Assembly: GCA_017547525.1 (NCBI GenBank)
Contig: JAFYPL010000027.1
Coordinates: forward strand, 1-46,272
Direction of reading: 5' to 3'
From: Oscillospiraceae bacterium
GTDB lineage: Bacteria; Bacillota; Clostridia; Oscillospirales; Ruminococcaceae
DNA: 46,272 nucleotides
The notes under the pieces were generated by a model. It saw only the letters and a list, made by a program, of their open reading frames with translations, was not told the DNA's origin and made no database searches. Both the position numbers and the translations under genes were made by a program. This document shows, piece by piece, positions 16,174-23,918 of the stretch (position 1 is its first letter; each line of letters begins with the position of its first letter).

Positions 16174-19100
16174 ATGAAAACTTTCAGAAAAGTTGTATCC
16201 ATGATACTGACTTTGACTATGGTATTTTCAATAATTCCGGATATGAGTGTTTTTGCTACACAACAGGACATGACACCACCTGTTGTCAGCAACGTTGTTT
16301 TCTCAATCAATGGTCATTCAATCCTTGTGGATTTTGAAGCATACGATACTGATGGCAGTGATCTGGATGCAAACCTGACAAAAATTATTATTCCTCAGTC
16401 CTCTACTCCAAACCACATTGTTTGGGCTTCTTCCCTGATTTCAAACGGTGGTAACAGCTATACCGCTGAATTTATTCTGGAAAATCACGTGGAAGGACTT
16501 GTGGAAGTAATGCAACTGAGTATCGCCGATGAATACGGTAATGCATTTGAAATATCCAATCCTAGCGGCATACCTTTATTTTCAGGCAATATCCAGTCTG
16601 TTGTAGCAAACTACATTGTCATCAAAAATATGACTTTCGATGGTCAGTCCAATGCTATATACACACTGGATGACAATAGTGTTATTCCATATAACATCAA
16701 TGTTACAGCCGATGTGGACACAAATATAAACCTGCCTAACGGTGAATTCTTTGACGTTTCTTTCATCAGCCATGAAAGCTATGACAGTACATCCCATTCC
16801 AGCACCGGTATGATTTACGATGCAGCTACAAAAACCATAAGTGGTACACTTGGCTTATCTTTCTTTTTCTTTGACAAGCCATACACTGTTGAATATGTAA
16901 AACATAATGGTAACCCTGTGGAATATTCTGGCACTTCATCATTTATGATTGATAAACAGCATACAGACCATGTAGCACCGAATGTCTATGATGTTTATTT
17001 TACTGTTGATGGCATAAAAACCGATCCTGGTTTTATTGTTGAGCCTAACCAGTCAACAGGTTCATATCCTACAGTAAAACTGCACTATAAAACAACAGAA
17101 CATCCCGAGACAAACACCATCGCATTTTCCACTGCTCTGGAAAATGTAAGTGAAAACAAAATCTGGCTTGAACAAATCAATTATGTAAATGGCGAATATG
17201 TACTTGATATCCCTGTAGCTGATATGTACGCTACGGAATGGTACATCTATGATATGCTTGTTGTGGACAAATACTGGAACCATAACGAACAGAATCATGA
17301 AGATTTTTATTTCTACATCAAAGATACAGATGGTAATATCAGTCTGCCTTACAACGAATATACTTTCGTATTCAACTATAACGGCAACTATGATGATATG
17401 GTAAGAATCACCATAAACAGCACACGTGTTACTACACTGGCAGAAATTATGGAATCCTCTGGTGTGGATGTGAAAGCAACCGAGTATCCTGGCTTCACAT
17501 TTGAAGGCTGGTGGACAGGTATGGAAGACAAAACATATGGTCTGAACGATACTATCTTCCTGCCTGAATACAACAGAGATATTTACTTTTCACCTAAATA
17601 TGATAAAGCTCCTATGGAAATCCACCTGTCTTACGTAAATTCTCAGGGAGAAATGGATACAGTACATACCATTATCCCTATGAACTATGGTGATACAGTG
17701 GCTGACTTACTGACAGAAGTTGCATCACTTCAGATTGATCACTGTGCTGATCTCGAATTCCAGCAGATATTTGTAGCTGATCAGAACCTGAGCCTTTCCG
17801 AAAAAATTGAACCCGGATTCTTCTATGTAGGCTTTGACTCCGAATACAGATATAATTACGTGTTCCTGGATTTCAGCTATATCAACACAATTGGCGATGA
17901 AATTTATGATCACAGACAGATTAAACTGCCGGCTACATCTACATATCAGGATGTTATTGACTGGTTTAATGCAAATGTATCTGTAAATCATAACCCTGAT
18001 ATGGGATTTATAGAATGGACACCATCACTCAACCCTGCTGATCCTATAGAAAATTTCTCATTCATGAACATGCAGCCTGTATATGACAAAGTACATGTAA
18101 CTACAGGTATTTTCTATTACAATCAGAACGGTAATCTGTGCGAACACATTGAGTCTCATATAGTACCACATGGCACAACTGTCCAGGACATTGTGGACAC
18201 TATCGGTTATTCATTGCCTTCTATCAATGAACACGATACAAGCCTTAATTTCACTGGATGGGTAACAGTAAATGACAGTCTCGAATCTATATCTGGTACT
18301 GACACACTCAGTAATGATAACCGCGCAGTAATACTCATGGCCGAATATCAGCAATACCCTGTGACATATTGCTATACATACAAAACTGCTCAGGGTAATA
18401 TAAAAACAATAACACATTCTGATACCGTTCCTGCTGGTACTGATCTGACAGACTTTTTCAATAACCTGACAATGCCTTCCGATGCTGTAAACGAAAGATT
18501 TATGGCATGGGCAGTGAACAGTCGGATAGCGCCAGAAGTTTCAACACTGGCAAATTATCTGGATGCTTATATGCATTTTGACAATAGCATCCCAACAATT
18601 ATAGAAGTGGAACGTGTGGATGAAAATCATGAGGTATCTCGCCTGCTTATCCCTTATTATGCAACAGCAGCGGACTACAATAACCCTGACTTCATCGGTA
18701 ATCTGATAACTTTGCTCAAGAATTATCTTAAATCAAATCCTGTTAATGATTATTCAGGATTTGTAGTAGACGACTATATGTGTGAAGGTGTTATATATGA
18801 TGATTCAAACATGGGCACTCCGTTCTATCAGACTACAGTGTTTATGATGATGCCGGTTTATGGTGCTCCTATACGGACACCAACTCCTACACCTATCCCA
18901 AGCACAACACCATCCCCTTCTCCAGCACCAGTAGCTACACCGGCGCCAACAGTTACACCTGCTCCTACTGTTACACCAATAGCTACTCCTACTCCTACAA
19001 CAACACCTTTTGTTAAACTTGAAAACACTCTGATAAGCGCTGCCGTTACATCCGTACAGCAGGCACAGTCCGGCACAAGTGTAACAGTCAGCATGATAAA

Positions 19101-19677
19101 TACTGACGGCAGTGTGGCCACAGTAGTACCAGTGGATCTGCTGGAAGCTGTAAGAGGCCAAAATGTTGATGTTGTTCTGGACATGGGTGGTTATACATGG
19201 ACAATAAATGGTATGGATATCGTGGCACCTTCCCTTTCAGAAATCAATCTGGAAGTTGTTATGGACACAACAGCCATTCCAAACAAAACTATCAGCGCCC
19301 TTGCCGGCAACAATCCTACAAGACAGCTGTCTCTGACACACAATGGTGATTTCGGTTTCAAAGCAAGACTTACCGTAAATGTGGGTAGTCAGTACGCAGG
19401 CACAAATGGTAATCTGTATTACCACGACAGCAATAACAAACTTGTGTTCATATCCAATGGTATCGTTCAGGCGGACGGCTCTGTTTCTTTGGATTTCACA
19501 CATGCTTCAGACTACGTGATTATCATGAAAACAACAGAAGCAGAAAACACAGAAACTGAAACAGTACCAGATACACAACCTGAAGAAGCAGAATCATCTT
19601 ACTTACCTGTTATTCCTGTTATCATCGCTATAGCAGTTGTTGCAGTGGTTTTAGTATTATTTAAAAAGAAAAAATAA
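16174..19677 (+). CDS. large secreted surface protein with InlB-type repeats
   Basis: A 1167-residue protein with a signal peptide (cleavage probably after A28, SVFA), beta-rich Ig-like N-terminal regions, several units resembling the Listeria-Bacteroides repeat of internalin B (about 395-475 with GFTFEGWWTG and NRDIYFSPKYD, and looser copies to about 800 with FTGWVTV and RFMAWAV), a threonine/proline-rich linker (about 899-947, repeated TPTP and PAPT), a C-terminal globular domain and a final membrane segment with a KKKK tail (about 1142-1167). There is no LPXTG signal, so it is probably membrane-anchored by its tail. Function is likely adhesion or wall interaction. It has a GGAGGG site but no clear promoter after the upstream terminator. 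It lies between two halves of the FkbH-type gene block. Confidence 0.88.
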   Translation: MKTFRKVVSMILTLTMVFSIIPDMSVFATQQDMTPPVVSNVVFSINGHSILVDFEAYDTDGSDLDANLTKIIIPQSSTPNHIVWASSLISNGGNSYTAEFILENHVEGLVEVMQLSIADEYGNAFEISNPSGIPLFSGNIQSVVANYIVIKNMTFDGQSNAIYTLDDNSVIPYNINVTADVDTNINLPNGEFFDVSFISHESYDSTSHSSTGMIYDAATKTISGTLGLSFFFFDKPYTVEYVKHNGNPVEYSGTSSFMIDKQHTDHVAPNVYDVYFTVDGIKTDPGFIVEPNQSTGSYPTVKLHYKTTEHPETNTIAFSTALENVSENKIWLEQINYVNGEYVLDIPVADMYATEWYIYDMLVVDKYWNHNEQNHEDFYFYIKDTDGNISLPYNEYTFVFNYNGNYDDMVRITINSTRVTTLAEIMESSGVDVKATEYPGFTFEGWWTGMEDKTYGLNDTIFLPEYNRDIYFSPKYDKAPMEIHLSYVNSQGEMDTVHTIIPMNYGDTVADLLTEVASLQIDHCADLEFQQIFVADQNLSLSEKIEPGFFYVGFDSEYRYNYVFLDFSYINTIGDEIYDHRQIKLPATSTYQDVIDWFNANVSVNHNPDMGFIEWTPSLNPADPIENFSFMNMQPVYDKVHVTTGIFYYNQNGNLCEHIESHIVPHGTTVQDIVDTIGYSLPSINEHDTSLNFTGWVTVNDSLESISGTDTLSNDNRAVILMAEYQQYPVTYCYTYKTAQGNIKTITHSDTVPAGTDLTDFFNNLTMPSDAVNERFMAWAVNSRIAPEVSTLANYLDAYMHFDNSIPTIIEVERVDENHEVSRLLIPYYATAADYNNPDFIGNLITLLKNYLKSNPVNDYSGFVVDDYMCEGVIYDDSNMGTPFYQTTVFMMMPVYGAPIRTPTPTPIPSTTPSPSPAPVATPAPTVTPAPTVTPIATPTPTTTPFVKLENTLISAAVTSVQQAQSGTSVTVSMINTDGSVATVVPVDLLEAVRGQNVDVVLDMGGYTWTINGMDIVAPSLSEINLEVVMDTTAIPNKTISALAGNNPTRQLSLTHNGDFGFKARLTVNVGSQYAGTNGNLYYHDSNNKLVFISNGIVQADGSVSLDFTHASDYVIIMKTTEAENTETETVPDTQPEEAESSYLPVIPVIIAIAVVAVVLVLFKKKK

Positions 19678-19698
19678 TATCTTTTATGCAAATAATAT

Positions 19699-19732
19699 TC
19701 CCCCGGAGATATAAGCTCCGGGGGATATTTTT
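19699..19732. terminator. bidirectional terminator
   Basis: CCCCCGGAG pairs with CTCCGGGGG around a short loop, with a T-rich tail on the plus strand. It ends the surface protein gene and the convergent Nudix gene. Confidence 0.85.
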
Positions 19733-20229
19733 TAAAACTCTTTCATTTCAAGGAATACCATATCATTATCTGTAGAAACTGCAGCATAAAACTTATCATT
19801 GAATCTGCCTTCTTTAAGCCAATGTCTTGTTACATGATGTGACGTGAACGGCATTTCCAGTGCAGGTATTTCAGATATATCAAACCACTTCAACTGCCCT
19901 TCATCTGAAACAAGATTTATATCATCTTTATTTTTCAGTTCAGCGAAATAATAATAGTTCTGTCGTAATTCTGCAGGCTTATTATAAAGGGATATATATC
20001 GCAGTTGTATATTACGCAACATATCCCGGGTTATTCCTAATTCTTCATTCAGTTCTCTCATAACACAAGCTGTAGCATCGTTCAACTCATCCGGCTCAAA
20101 ATGACCACCGGCAGAACCTACCCACATATTGTTGACAACTCTGGATCCCTGACGATAAAGCAGCAGAATCTGATTTTCATATGTCAGATAAATAGATGTC
20201 ATATTGCGAAGTTTCCCCATTGGCTGCAT
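19732..20229 (-). CDS. Nudix hydrolase
   Basis: A 165-residue Nudix protein that would hydrolyse a nucleoside diphosphate linked to another group. The Nudix box is visible from G42 (GGHFEPDEL, then RELNEELGI at about 58-66) but carries two extra residues between the first E and the RE pair compared with the strict GX5EX7REUXEEXGU pattern. The catalytic E and EE are kept, so activity is plausible. Substrate unknown. Starts at 20229 (MQPMGKLRN) or at the internal ATG four residues on; AAGGAGAAC precedes the first. Confidence 0.87.
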   Translation of the reverse strand: MQPMGKLRNMTSIYLTYENQILLLYRQGSRVVNNMWVGSAGGHFEPDELNDATACVMRELNEELGITRDMLRNIQLRYISLYNKPAELRQNYYYFAELKNKDDINLVSDEGQLKWFDISEIPALEMPFTSHHVTRHWLKEGRFNDKFYAAVSTDNDMVFLEMKEF

Positions 20230-20294
20230 ATAAGTTCTCCTTTATATTTATAGGTATAATTATATTCTCTGTATTACTAAAAATCAATATTTGG

Positions 20295-20324
20295 TTGCTT
20301 TGATCATCATTTATATGGTATACT
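20295..20324 (+). promoter_or_regulatory. extended -10 promoter of the MaoC-SDR-GNAT unit
   Basis: TTGCTT (20295-20300), an 18-base spacer and TGGTATACT, an extended -10 (TATACT 20319-20324), resembling the promoter at 13986-14014. The similar layout suggests the two units of the block may be expressed together. Confidence 0.6.
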
Positions 20325-20357
20325 GTCTTATTAGAAAAACACTTATATGAGGTAATT

Positions 20358-20774
20358 ATGAACAGCTACAAATTCAACGAATTGTCTGTAGGTATGAGCG
20401 AAAGCTTCACTGTGACAATTACAGAAGAAATAATGGATAAATTTATAGAAATCACTGGTGACGTAAGCCCTATTCACGTAAACCGTGAATACGCTGTAGC
20501 CCATGGTTTCAAAAACAGAGTATGCCATGGCATGCTTTTCGGCAGTATGTTTTCTACAATGGCTGGTGTATACCTTCCTGGCGAACACTGCCTGCTGCAC
20601 AGTGTGGAAACAAAATTCTCTCTGCCTGTATTTCCTGGCGATGTACTGACAGTAACTGGTAAAATCAGTGAAATCAATGATACATTCAAAACTGTTGCTG
20701 TAAAAGGTACTATTACAAATCAGGACGGCAAAAAAGTATGCAAAGCTAATATTCAGTTGGGAGTTAGAGAATAA
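20358..20774 (+). CDS. MaoC-like hydratase/dehydratase
   Basis: A 138-residue hotdog-fold protein of the (R)-specific enoyl-CoA or enoyl-ACP hydratase family. The catalytic pair D35 and H40 is in TGDVSPIHVN, and FKNRVCHGMLFGSMFSTM is the typical second block. It would hydrate or dehydrate an acyl thioester. First gene of a three-gene unit whose frames overlap: its TAA shares one base with the ATG of the SDR gene. Together with the SDR it looks like a short reduction/dehydration route for an acyl group on the carrier protein, but no ketosynthase is present, so the substrate is unclear. Confidence 0.9.
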   Translation: MNSYKFNELSVGMSESFTVTITEEIMDKFIEITGDVSPIHVNREYAVAHGFKNRVCHGMLFGSMFSTMAGVYLPGEHCLLHSVETKFSLPVFPGDVLTVTGKISEINDTFKTVAVKGTITNQDGKKVCKANIQLGVRE

Positions 20775-21502
20775 TGAGCGTATATCTTATTACAGGTGCT
20801 ACAAGCGATGTAGGTTTTGAACTTATCAGAACCGTTGCTAAAGAAGGCGATAAATTTTTACTGCAAGGATTTGGTGACAGCAATGCACTGGAAAATTTCT
20901 GTATCGAAAACAAACTGGAGTACTCATATTTTGATGTAAATCTTACAGATTCACGGGCAACTGATGATTTCATTAGTCAGTTGAAAGACTGTGAAACCCC
21001 TACTCATTTTGTACATCTGCCTGCCCTGCGCGTAATCAATACAAAGTTTAAAAACTTTGATGAAGAAAGATTTATGCTGGATATGAACGTGCAGGTTATG
21101 AGTGCTGTAAAAATCTGTAAAGCCATTCTGCCAAAAATGGCAAAAGCAAAATTCGGCCGTGTTCTGTTTATGGCTACCAGCTATGTATTGGCTAACCCTC
21201 CTAAAAACACAGGCGCATACATTATGGCCAAAAATGCGTTGGTAGGACTGATGAAGAGTTTGGCATGTGACTACGCTGCAAACGGCATCACTGTAAACAG
21301 CATCAGTCCAAGTATGATTGAAACAAAATTTCTGGCTGAAACCAGCCATCTGATCGTGGAAGCTGCTGCAAACGAACATCCTATGAAGCGCAATGCACAG
21401 GTAGGTGACGTTGTACCTGCTATGGCTTTCCTGCTCAGCGAAGAAGCAAGATTTATCACAGGTGTTAACCTGCCGATTACAGGGGGTAGTATAATTGAAT
21501 AA
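20774..21502 (+). CDS. short-chain dehydrogenase/reductase (FabG-like)
   Basis: A 242-residue SDR oxidoreductase. The catalytic triad is present: S136 (MATSYV), Y149 and K153 (YIMAK). The cofactor loop is TGATSDVG, in which the usual third glycine-region residue is D, and the common NNAG motif is replaced by HLPA (about 81-84). Such changes are seen in divergent SDRs and may alter cofactor preference. The protein ends in TGVNLPITGGSIIE, usual for FabG-type enzymes. It overlaps MaoC by one base and the downstream acetyltransferase gene by eight bases, so all three are probably translated together. Confidence 0.9.
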   Translation: MSVYLITGATSDVGFELIRTVAKEGDKFLLQGFGDSNALENFCIENKLEYSYFDVNLTDSRATDDFISQLKDCETPTHFVHLPALRVINTKFKNFDEERFMLDMNVQVMSAVKICKAILPKMAKAKFGRVLFMATSYVLANPPKNTGAYIMAKNALVGLMKSLACDYAANGITVNSISPSMIETKFLAETSHLIVEAAANEHPMKRNAQVGDVVPAMAFLLSEEARFITGVNLPITGGSIIE

Positions 21503-22472
21503 CAATATACGTCGTATACCTATGGCAGAAAAACAGCTGGTTATTGATTTTCTCAACCGGCACTGGGGTTCTCAGCATCCTCTGGTAAACAACAAAACAT
21601 TGTTTGATTACTATTATGCTGACGGTGACATGACAAATTTCTATGTACTGGAAGACGATGGCGAAGTAGCTGCCGTATGCGGATACATCAAATGCAGTGA
21701 AAAATCAGACAGCGATATCTGGATTTCCATCTGGTGTGCTAAAAAAGGCAAAAACGGTCTTGGTCTGACACTGATGGGCGCTATGAAAGAACTTACAGGC
21801 GCCAAAAATATGTCATGTAATAATATCCGTGAAAACACTATGCCTTTCTATACTTTTTTAGGCTATCATCCGGATAAAATGAATCATTTTTACCGTATTT
21901 CCGATAAAAACGAATACAAAATGGCTGTAGTTAACAATAAACTCATACCTGAAAGTGCAATTATTGATGGAACTGAACTGGTTCTGATGGAAGATATAAG
22001 TCAGGTTAAAGAACATTTTTCAATTCCAGATGGCATGAAACCACAGAAAGACTACTGGTACATCAATAAACGTTACTTTGAATACCCACACTATAAGTAT
22101 AAAGTATATGTACTTTACAGCAATAAAAAACCTGTATCCCTTGTTGTTTTCCGTGTGAATGACAGTGATGAAGGCCATGTTCTTCGTCTTGTGGACTACA
22201 TCGGTACAAAAGAAAATTTCTATCTGCTGTCCGGATGGGTTGACAAGCTGATGGCAGAGTTTGATTGTGAATTCAGCGATATGTATTGCTGGGGTGTGGA
22301 TGGTGCCAAAGCCGGTTTTGTATTACGTGATGAAAATGACACAAATATAATCCCTAACTACTTGAACACTCTGTGGCAGAAAAATATAGATTACTTCTTC
22401 TTTACCTCTGACCCTGATGGTTTTATGATGTTTAAAGCTGATGGTGATCAGGACAGAAAAAATCTGGGTTAA
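21495..22472 (+). CDS. GNAT-like acyltransferase, unknown acceptor
   Basis: A 325-residue protein with a GNAT-like N-terminal half (about 15-150: NFYVLEDDGEVAAVCGYIKC, GLGLTLMGAMKEL resembling the acyl-CoA loop, MPFYTFLGYHPDKMNHFY) and a second, more divergent half (about 165-315) rich in aromatic residues (YWYINKRYFEYPHYKYKVYVLY). Start is TTG at 21495, eight bases inside the SDR gene, preceded by AGGGGGTAG; there is no ATG close by. As the last gene of the unit it may transfer the acyl group made by the pathway. Donor could be an acyl-CoA or the acyl carrier protein; I cannot decide. Confidence 0.75.
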   Translation: MNNNIRRIPMAEKQLVIDFLNRHWGSQHPLVNNKTLFDYYYADGDMTNFYVLEDDGEVAAVCGYIKCSEKSDSDIWISIWCAKKGKNGLGLTLMGAMKELTGAKNMSCNNIRENTMPFYTFLGYHPDKMNHFYRISDKNEYKMAVVNNKLIPESAIIDGTELVLMEDISQVKEHFSIPDGMKPQKDYWYINKRYFEYPHYKYKVYVLYSNKKPVSLVVFRVNDSDEGHVLRLVDYIGTKENFYLLSGWVDKLMAEFDCEFSDMYCWGVDGAKAGFVLRDENDTNIIPNYLNTLWQKNIDYFFFTSDPDGFMMFKADGDQDRKNLG

Positions 22473-22477
22473 TTTTA

Positions 22478-22508
22478 CAGGGCACATTTCCAAAAGAGAT
22501 GTTCCCTG
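22478..22508 (+). terminator. intrinsic terminator after the acyltransferase gene
   Basis: CAGGG-ACAT pairs with ATGT-CCCTG (one mismatch in each arm), followed by TTTATTTTA. Confidence 0.75.
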
Positions 22509-22539
22509 TTTATTTTACTAACATTGAAAAGAGAAAAAT

Positions 22540-23034
22540 ATGACTTCTGAACAATATAAAAAAATAAGTGAACCTTTCCGCAGTGAATCCATGACCAAAC
22601 TGCTGAAACTTACTAATAAAGGTCTTACTATATTTGGGTTTGCCGCCTATCCTGTTTTACTTATCAGTCTTTTTATCTTAGCACCAGAAAAGTTGCTTAC
22701 CGCCATAGTTGTGCCAGGATCTGGTTTTGTCTTACTGACATTGGTAAGAAGAAAAATAAACAGACCCAGACCGTATGTAGCCCTTGATATAGACCCTATC
22801 ATACATAAGGAGAAAAAAGGCAACAGTATGCCATCAAGACATGTATTCAGCATGGCTATGATAGCAGCTATATGGTGGCTTTTGTCCCCTGCTGTCTGCT
22901 GTATACTGATGATTTTCAGTGTTATACTGGCAATTATCCGTGTGGTGGCAGGCATACATTACCCATCTGACGTTGTGGTTGGTGCCTTATGTGCAATAAT
23001 ATGGGCTATTAGTGGCTGTCGGATTTTATTATAA
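22540..23034 (+). CDS. PAP2 family membrane phosphatase
   Basis: A 164-residue type 2 phosphatidic acid phosphatase-like protein with about four membrane helices. The three motifs are complete: KINRPRP (about 72-78), PSRH with H101, and R134-x5-H140-x3-D144 (RVVAGIHYPSDV). Possible substrates are undecaprenyl diphosphate or phosphatidic acid. Its ribosome site is AAAGAGAAA. The gene before it ends in a terminator, so it is probably its own unit. Confidence 0.88.
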   Translation: MTSEQYKKISEPFRSESMTKLLKLTNKGLTIFGFAAYPVLLISLFILAPEKLLTAIVVPGSGFVLLTLVRRKINRPRPYVALDIDPIIHKEKKGNSMPSRHVFSMAMIAAIWWLLSPAVCCILMIFSVILAIIRVVAGIHYPSDVVVGALCAIIWAISGCRILL

Positions 23035-23044
23035 ACAATAAAAC

Positions 23045-23070
23045 AAACCAGATGTATAAGCATCTGGTTT
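23045..23070 (+). terminator. intrinsic terminator after the PAP2 gene
   Basis: AAACCAGATG and CATCTGGTTT form a 10-base-pair stem with a six-base loop, followed by TATTAT. Confidence 0.85.
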
Positions 23071-23081
23071 TATTATCAAAT

Positions 23082-23667
23082 AAACAAGAGCCACCGATAT
23101 TTCAGTGGCTCTTTATTATTATCACTGTTTAGTGGGCCTTTGTAATGTTCTCTCTTTGCTGTATGTGGTACGGTTTCGATGTTAATATATAACTTTCTTT
23201 ACAATTATATATTGCATATTTTTCTGTTTCACATATTTTCAAGCAATCTGTATGGTCGCGCCATTCTAGGTAATACAGTAAAGATTATCTATCTTTTTAT
23301 TTTCTAACTATACAGACCTGTCATTAAGATTTTCTATCCTTATTTTTATCTTGATATAGTTATTTCACTACTGTAGATATTTTTATGATAATTTGAATAT
23401 TTACTGTGACCGCTTATATTCTTCAATATGCTTATGTATCCTACATTTTCAGCATTGAACATCTGCAGAAAATCAATATTAATATCTGTAATCTTTTCTG
23501 ATATAGTCCTATATCACCATGATATTTTTATATCAGACAGACATTCATATCTAGGTCAATTCCTATAACCTTCTTTACGATTATTCATTGGCTTTTCTTT
23601 TTATTTTCTGCTCTTGCCAGGAACAGTATCGTTACTAATGTGCCATCGGCCCCACATCCTTTTCTTT
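23082..23667 (-). ncRNA. candidate large structured non-coding RNA, family unassigned
   Basis: The minus strand here has a consensus promoter (23674-23702) and a terminator (23086-23113) framing about 585 nt. No reading frame longer than about 55 codons occurs in any frame, and none has a good ribosome site. Near the 5' end GTGGGGCC (23655-23648) is complementary to GGCCCAC (23138-23132) just before the terminator, which would close the RNA into one large fold. Between them are many local stems: 23608-23626 (six pairs), 23498-23536 (two adjacent hairpins or one longer), 23423-23458 with an inner hairpin 23434-23446, 23395-23421, 23306-23361, 23280-23296 and 23252-23264 (ATGG/CCAT, loop TCGCG). 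Size and ornate fold are similar to ROOL, OLE or GOLLD RNAs, but I cannot assign it to any of them. It lies between an ABC-F gene and PAP2. Confidence 0.62.
23086..23113 (-). terminator. terminator of the candidate non-coding RNA
   Basis: AAGAGCCACTG pairs with CGGTGGCTCTT (one G-T wobble) around a six-base loop, followed on the minus strand by GTTTATTTG. The plus-strand tail is also T-rich, so it may work in both directions. Confidence 0.8.
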
Positions 23668-23673
23668 AGTTTC

Positions 23674-23702
23674 ATAGTAGCACAGTTTATTCAGTATGTC
23701 AA
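23674..23702 (-). promoter_or_regulatory. consensus promoter of the candidate non-coding RNA
   Basis: On the minus strand TTGACA (23702-23697), exactly 17 bases, then TACTAT (23679-23674). The upstream edge overlaps a perfect 10-base palindrome AACGATCGTT (23701-23710). This is among the strongest promoters in the window, yet no gene follows it. Confidence 0.8.
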
Positions 23703-23710
23703 CGATCGTT

Positions 23711-23888
23711 ATTTATTTAATTAAGTTTTCGACCTGTTTTATAAGTACTTTTTAATTTTAAAATTAGCCATTCGATCTTTTTCTTTATTTTATTAAAAAC
23801 AAATTCTATTTTACCATTTATATTTTTAAAGCGTTATCTTCTTGTTTTATTATTATGTTTTTATTTTTATCTTTACATCATAAAAAAT
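23711..23888. other. AT-rich spacer, nothing recognised
   Basis: Very AT-rich sequence between the ncRNA promoter and the ABC-F terminator. I see no gene, repeat or clear hairpin in it. Confidence 0.6.
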
Positions 23889-23889
23889 A

Positions 23890-23914
23890 AAAACTGCCGG
23901 AAACCGGCAGTTTT
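23890..23914 (-). terminator. intrinsic terminator after the ABC-F gene
   Basis: AAAACTGCCGG and CCGGCAGTTTT form an 11-base-pair stem with a three-base loop, with T-rich sequence following on the minus strand. Confidence 0.92.
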
Positions 23915-23918
23915 CAGA

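Noticed and set aside
18805-19184. Minus-strand frames with cysteine-rich or valine/glycine-rich repeats
   Set aside because: They are antisense to the threonine/proline-rich stalk of the surface protein and arise from its repeated codons.
23160-23180. TACGGTTTCGATG on the plus strand, resembling the tmRNA 5' end
   Set aside because: No tag reading frame, no acceptor-stem partner and no CCA end are found nearby; the promoter points the other way.
23355-23525. A 55-codon minus-strand frame whose end looks vaguely like an integrase C-terminus (ISGHSKYSNYHKNIY)
   Set aside because: It has no ribosome site or start, is too short, and lies within the structured RNA candidate. The likeness is a few residues only.
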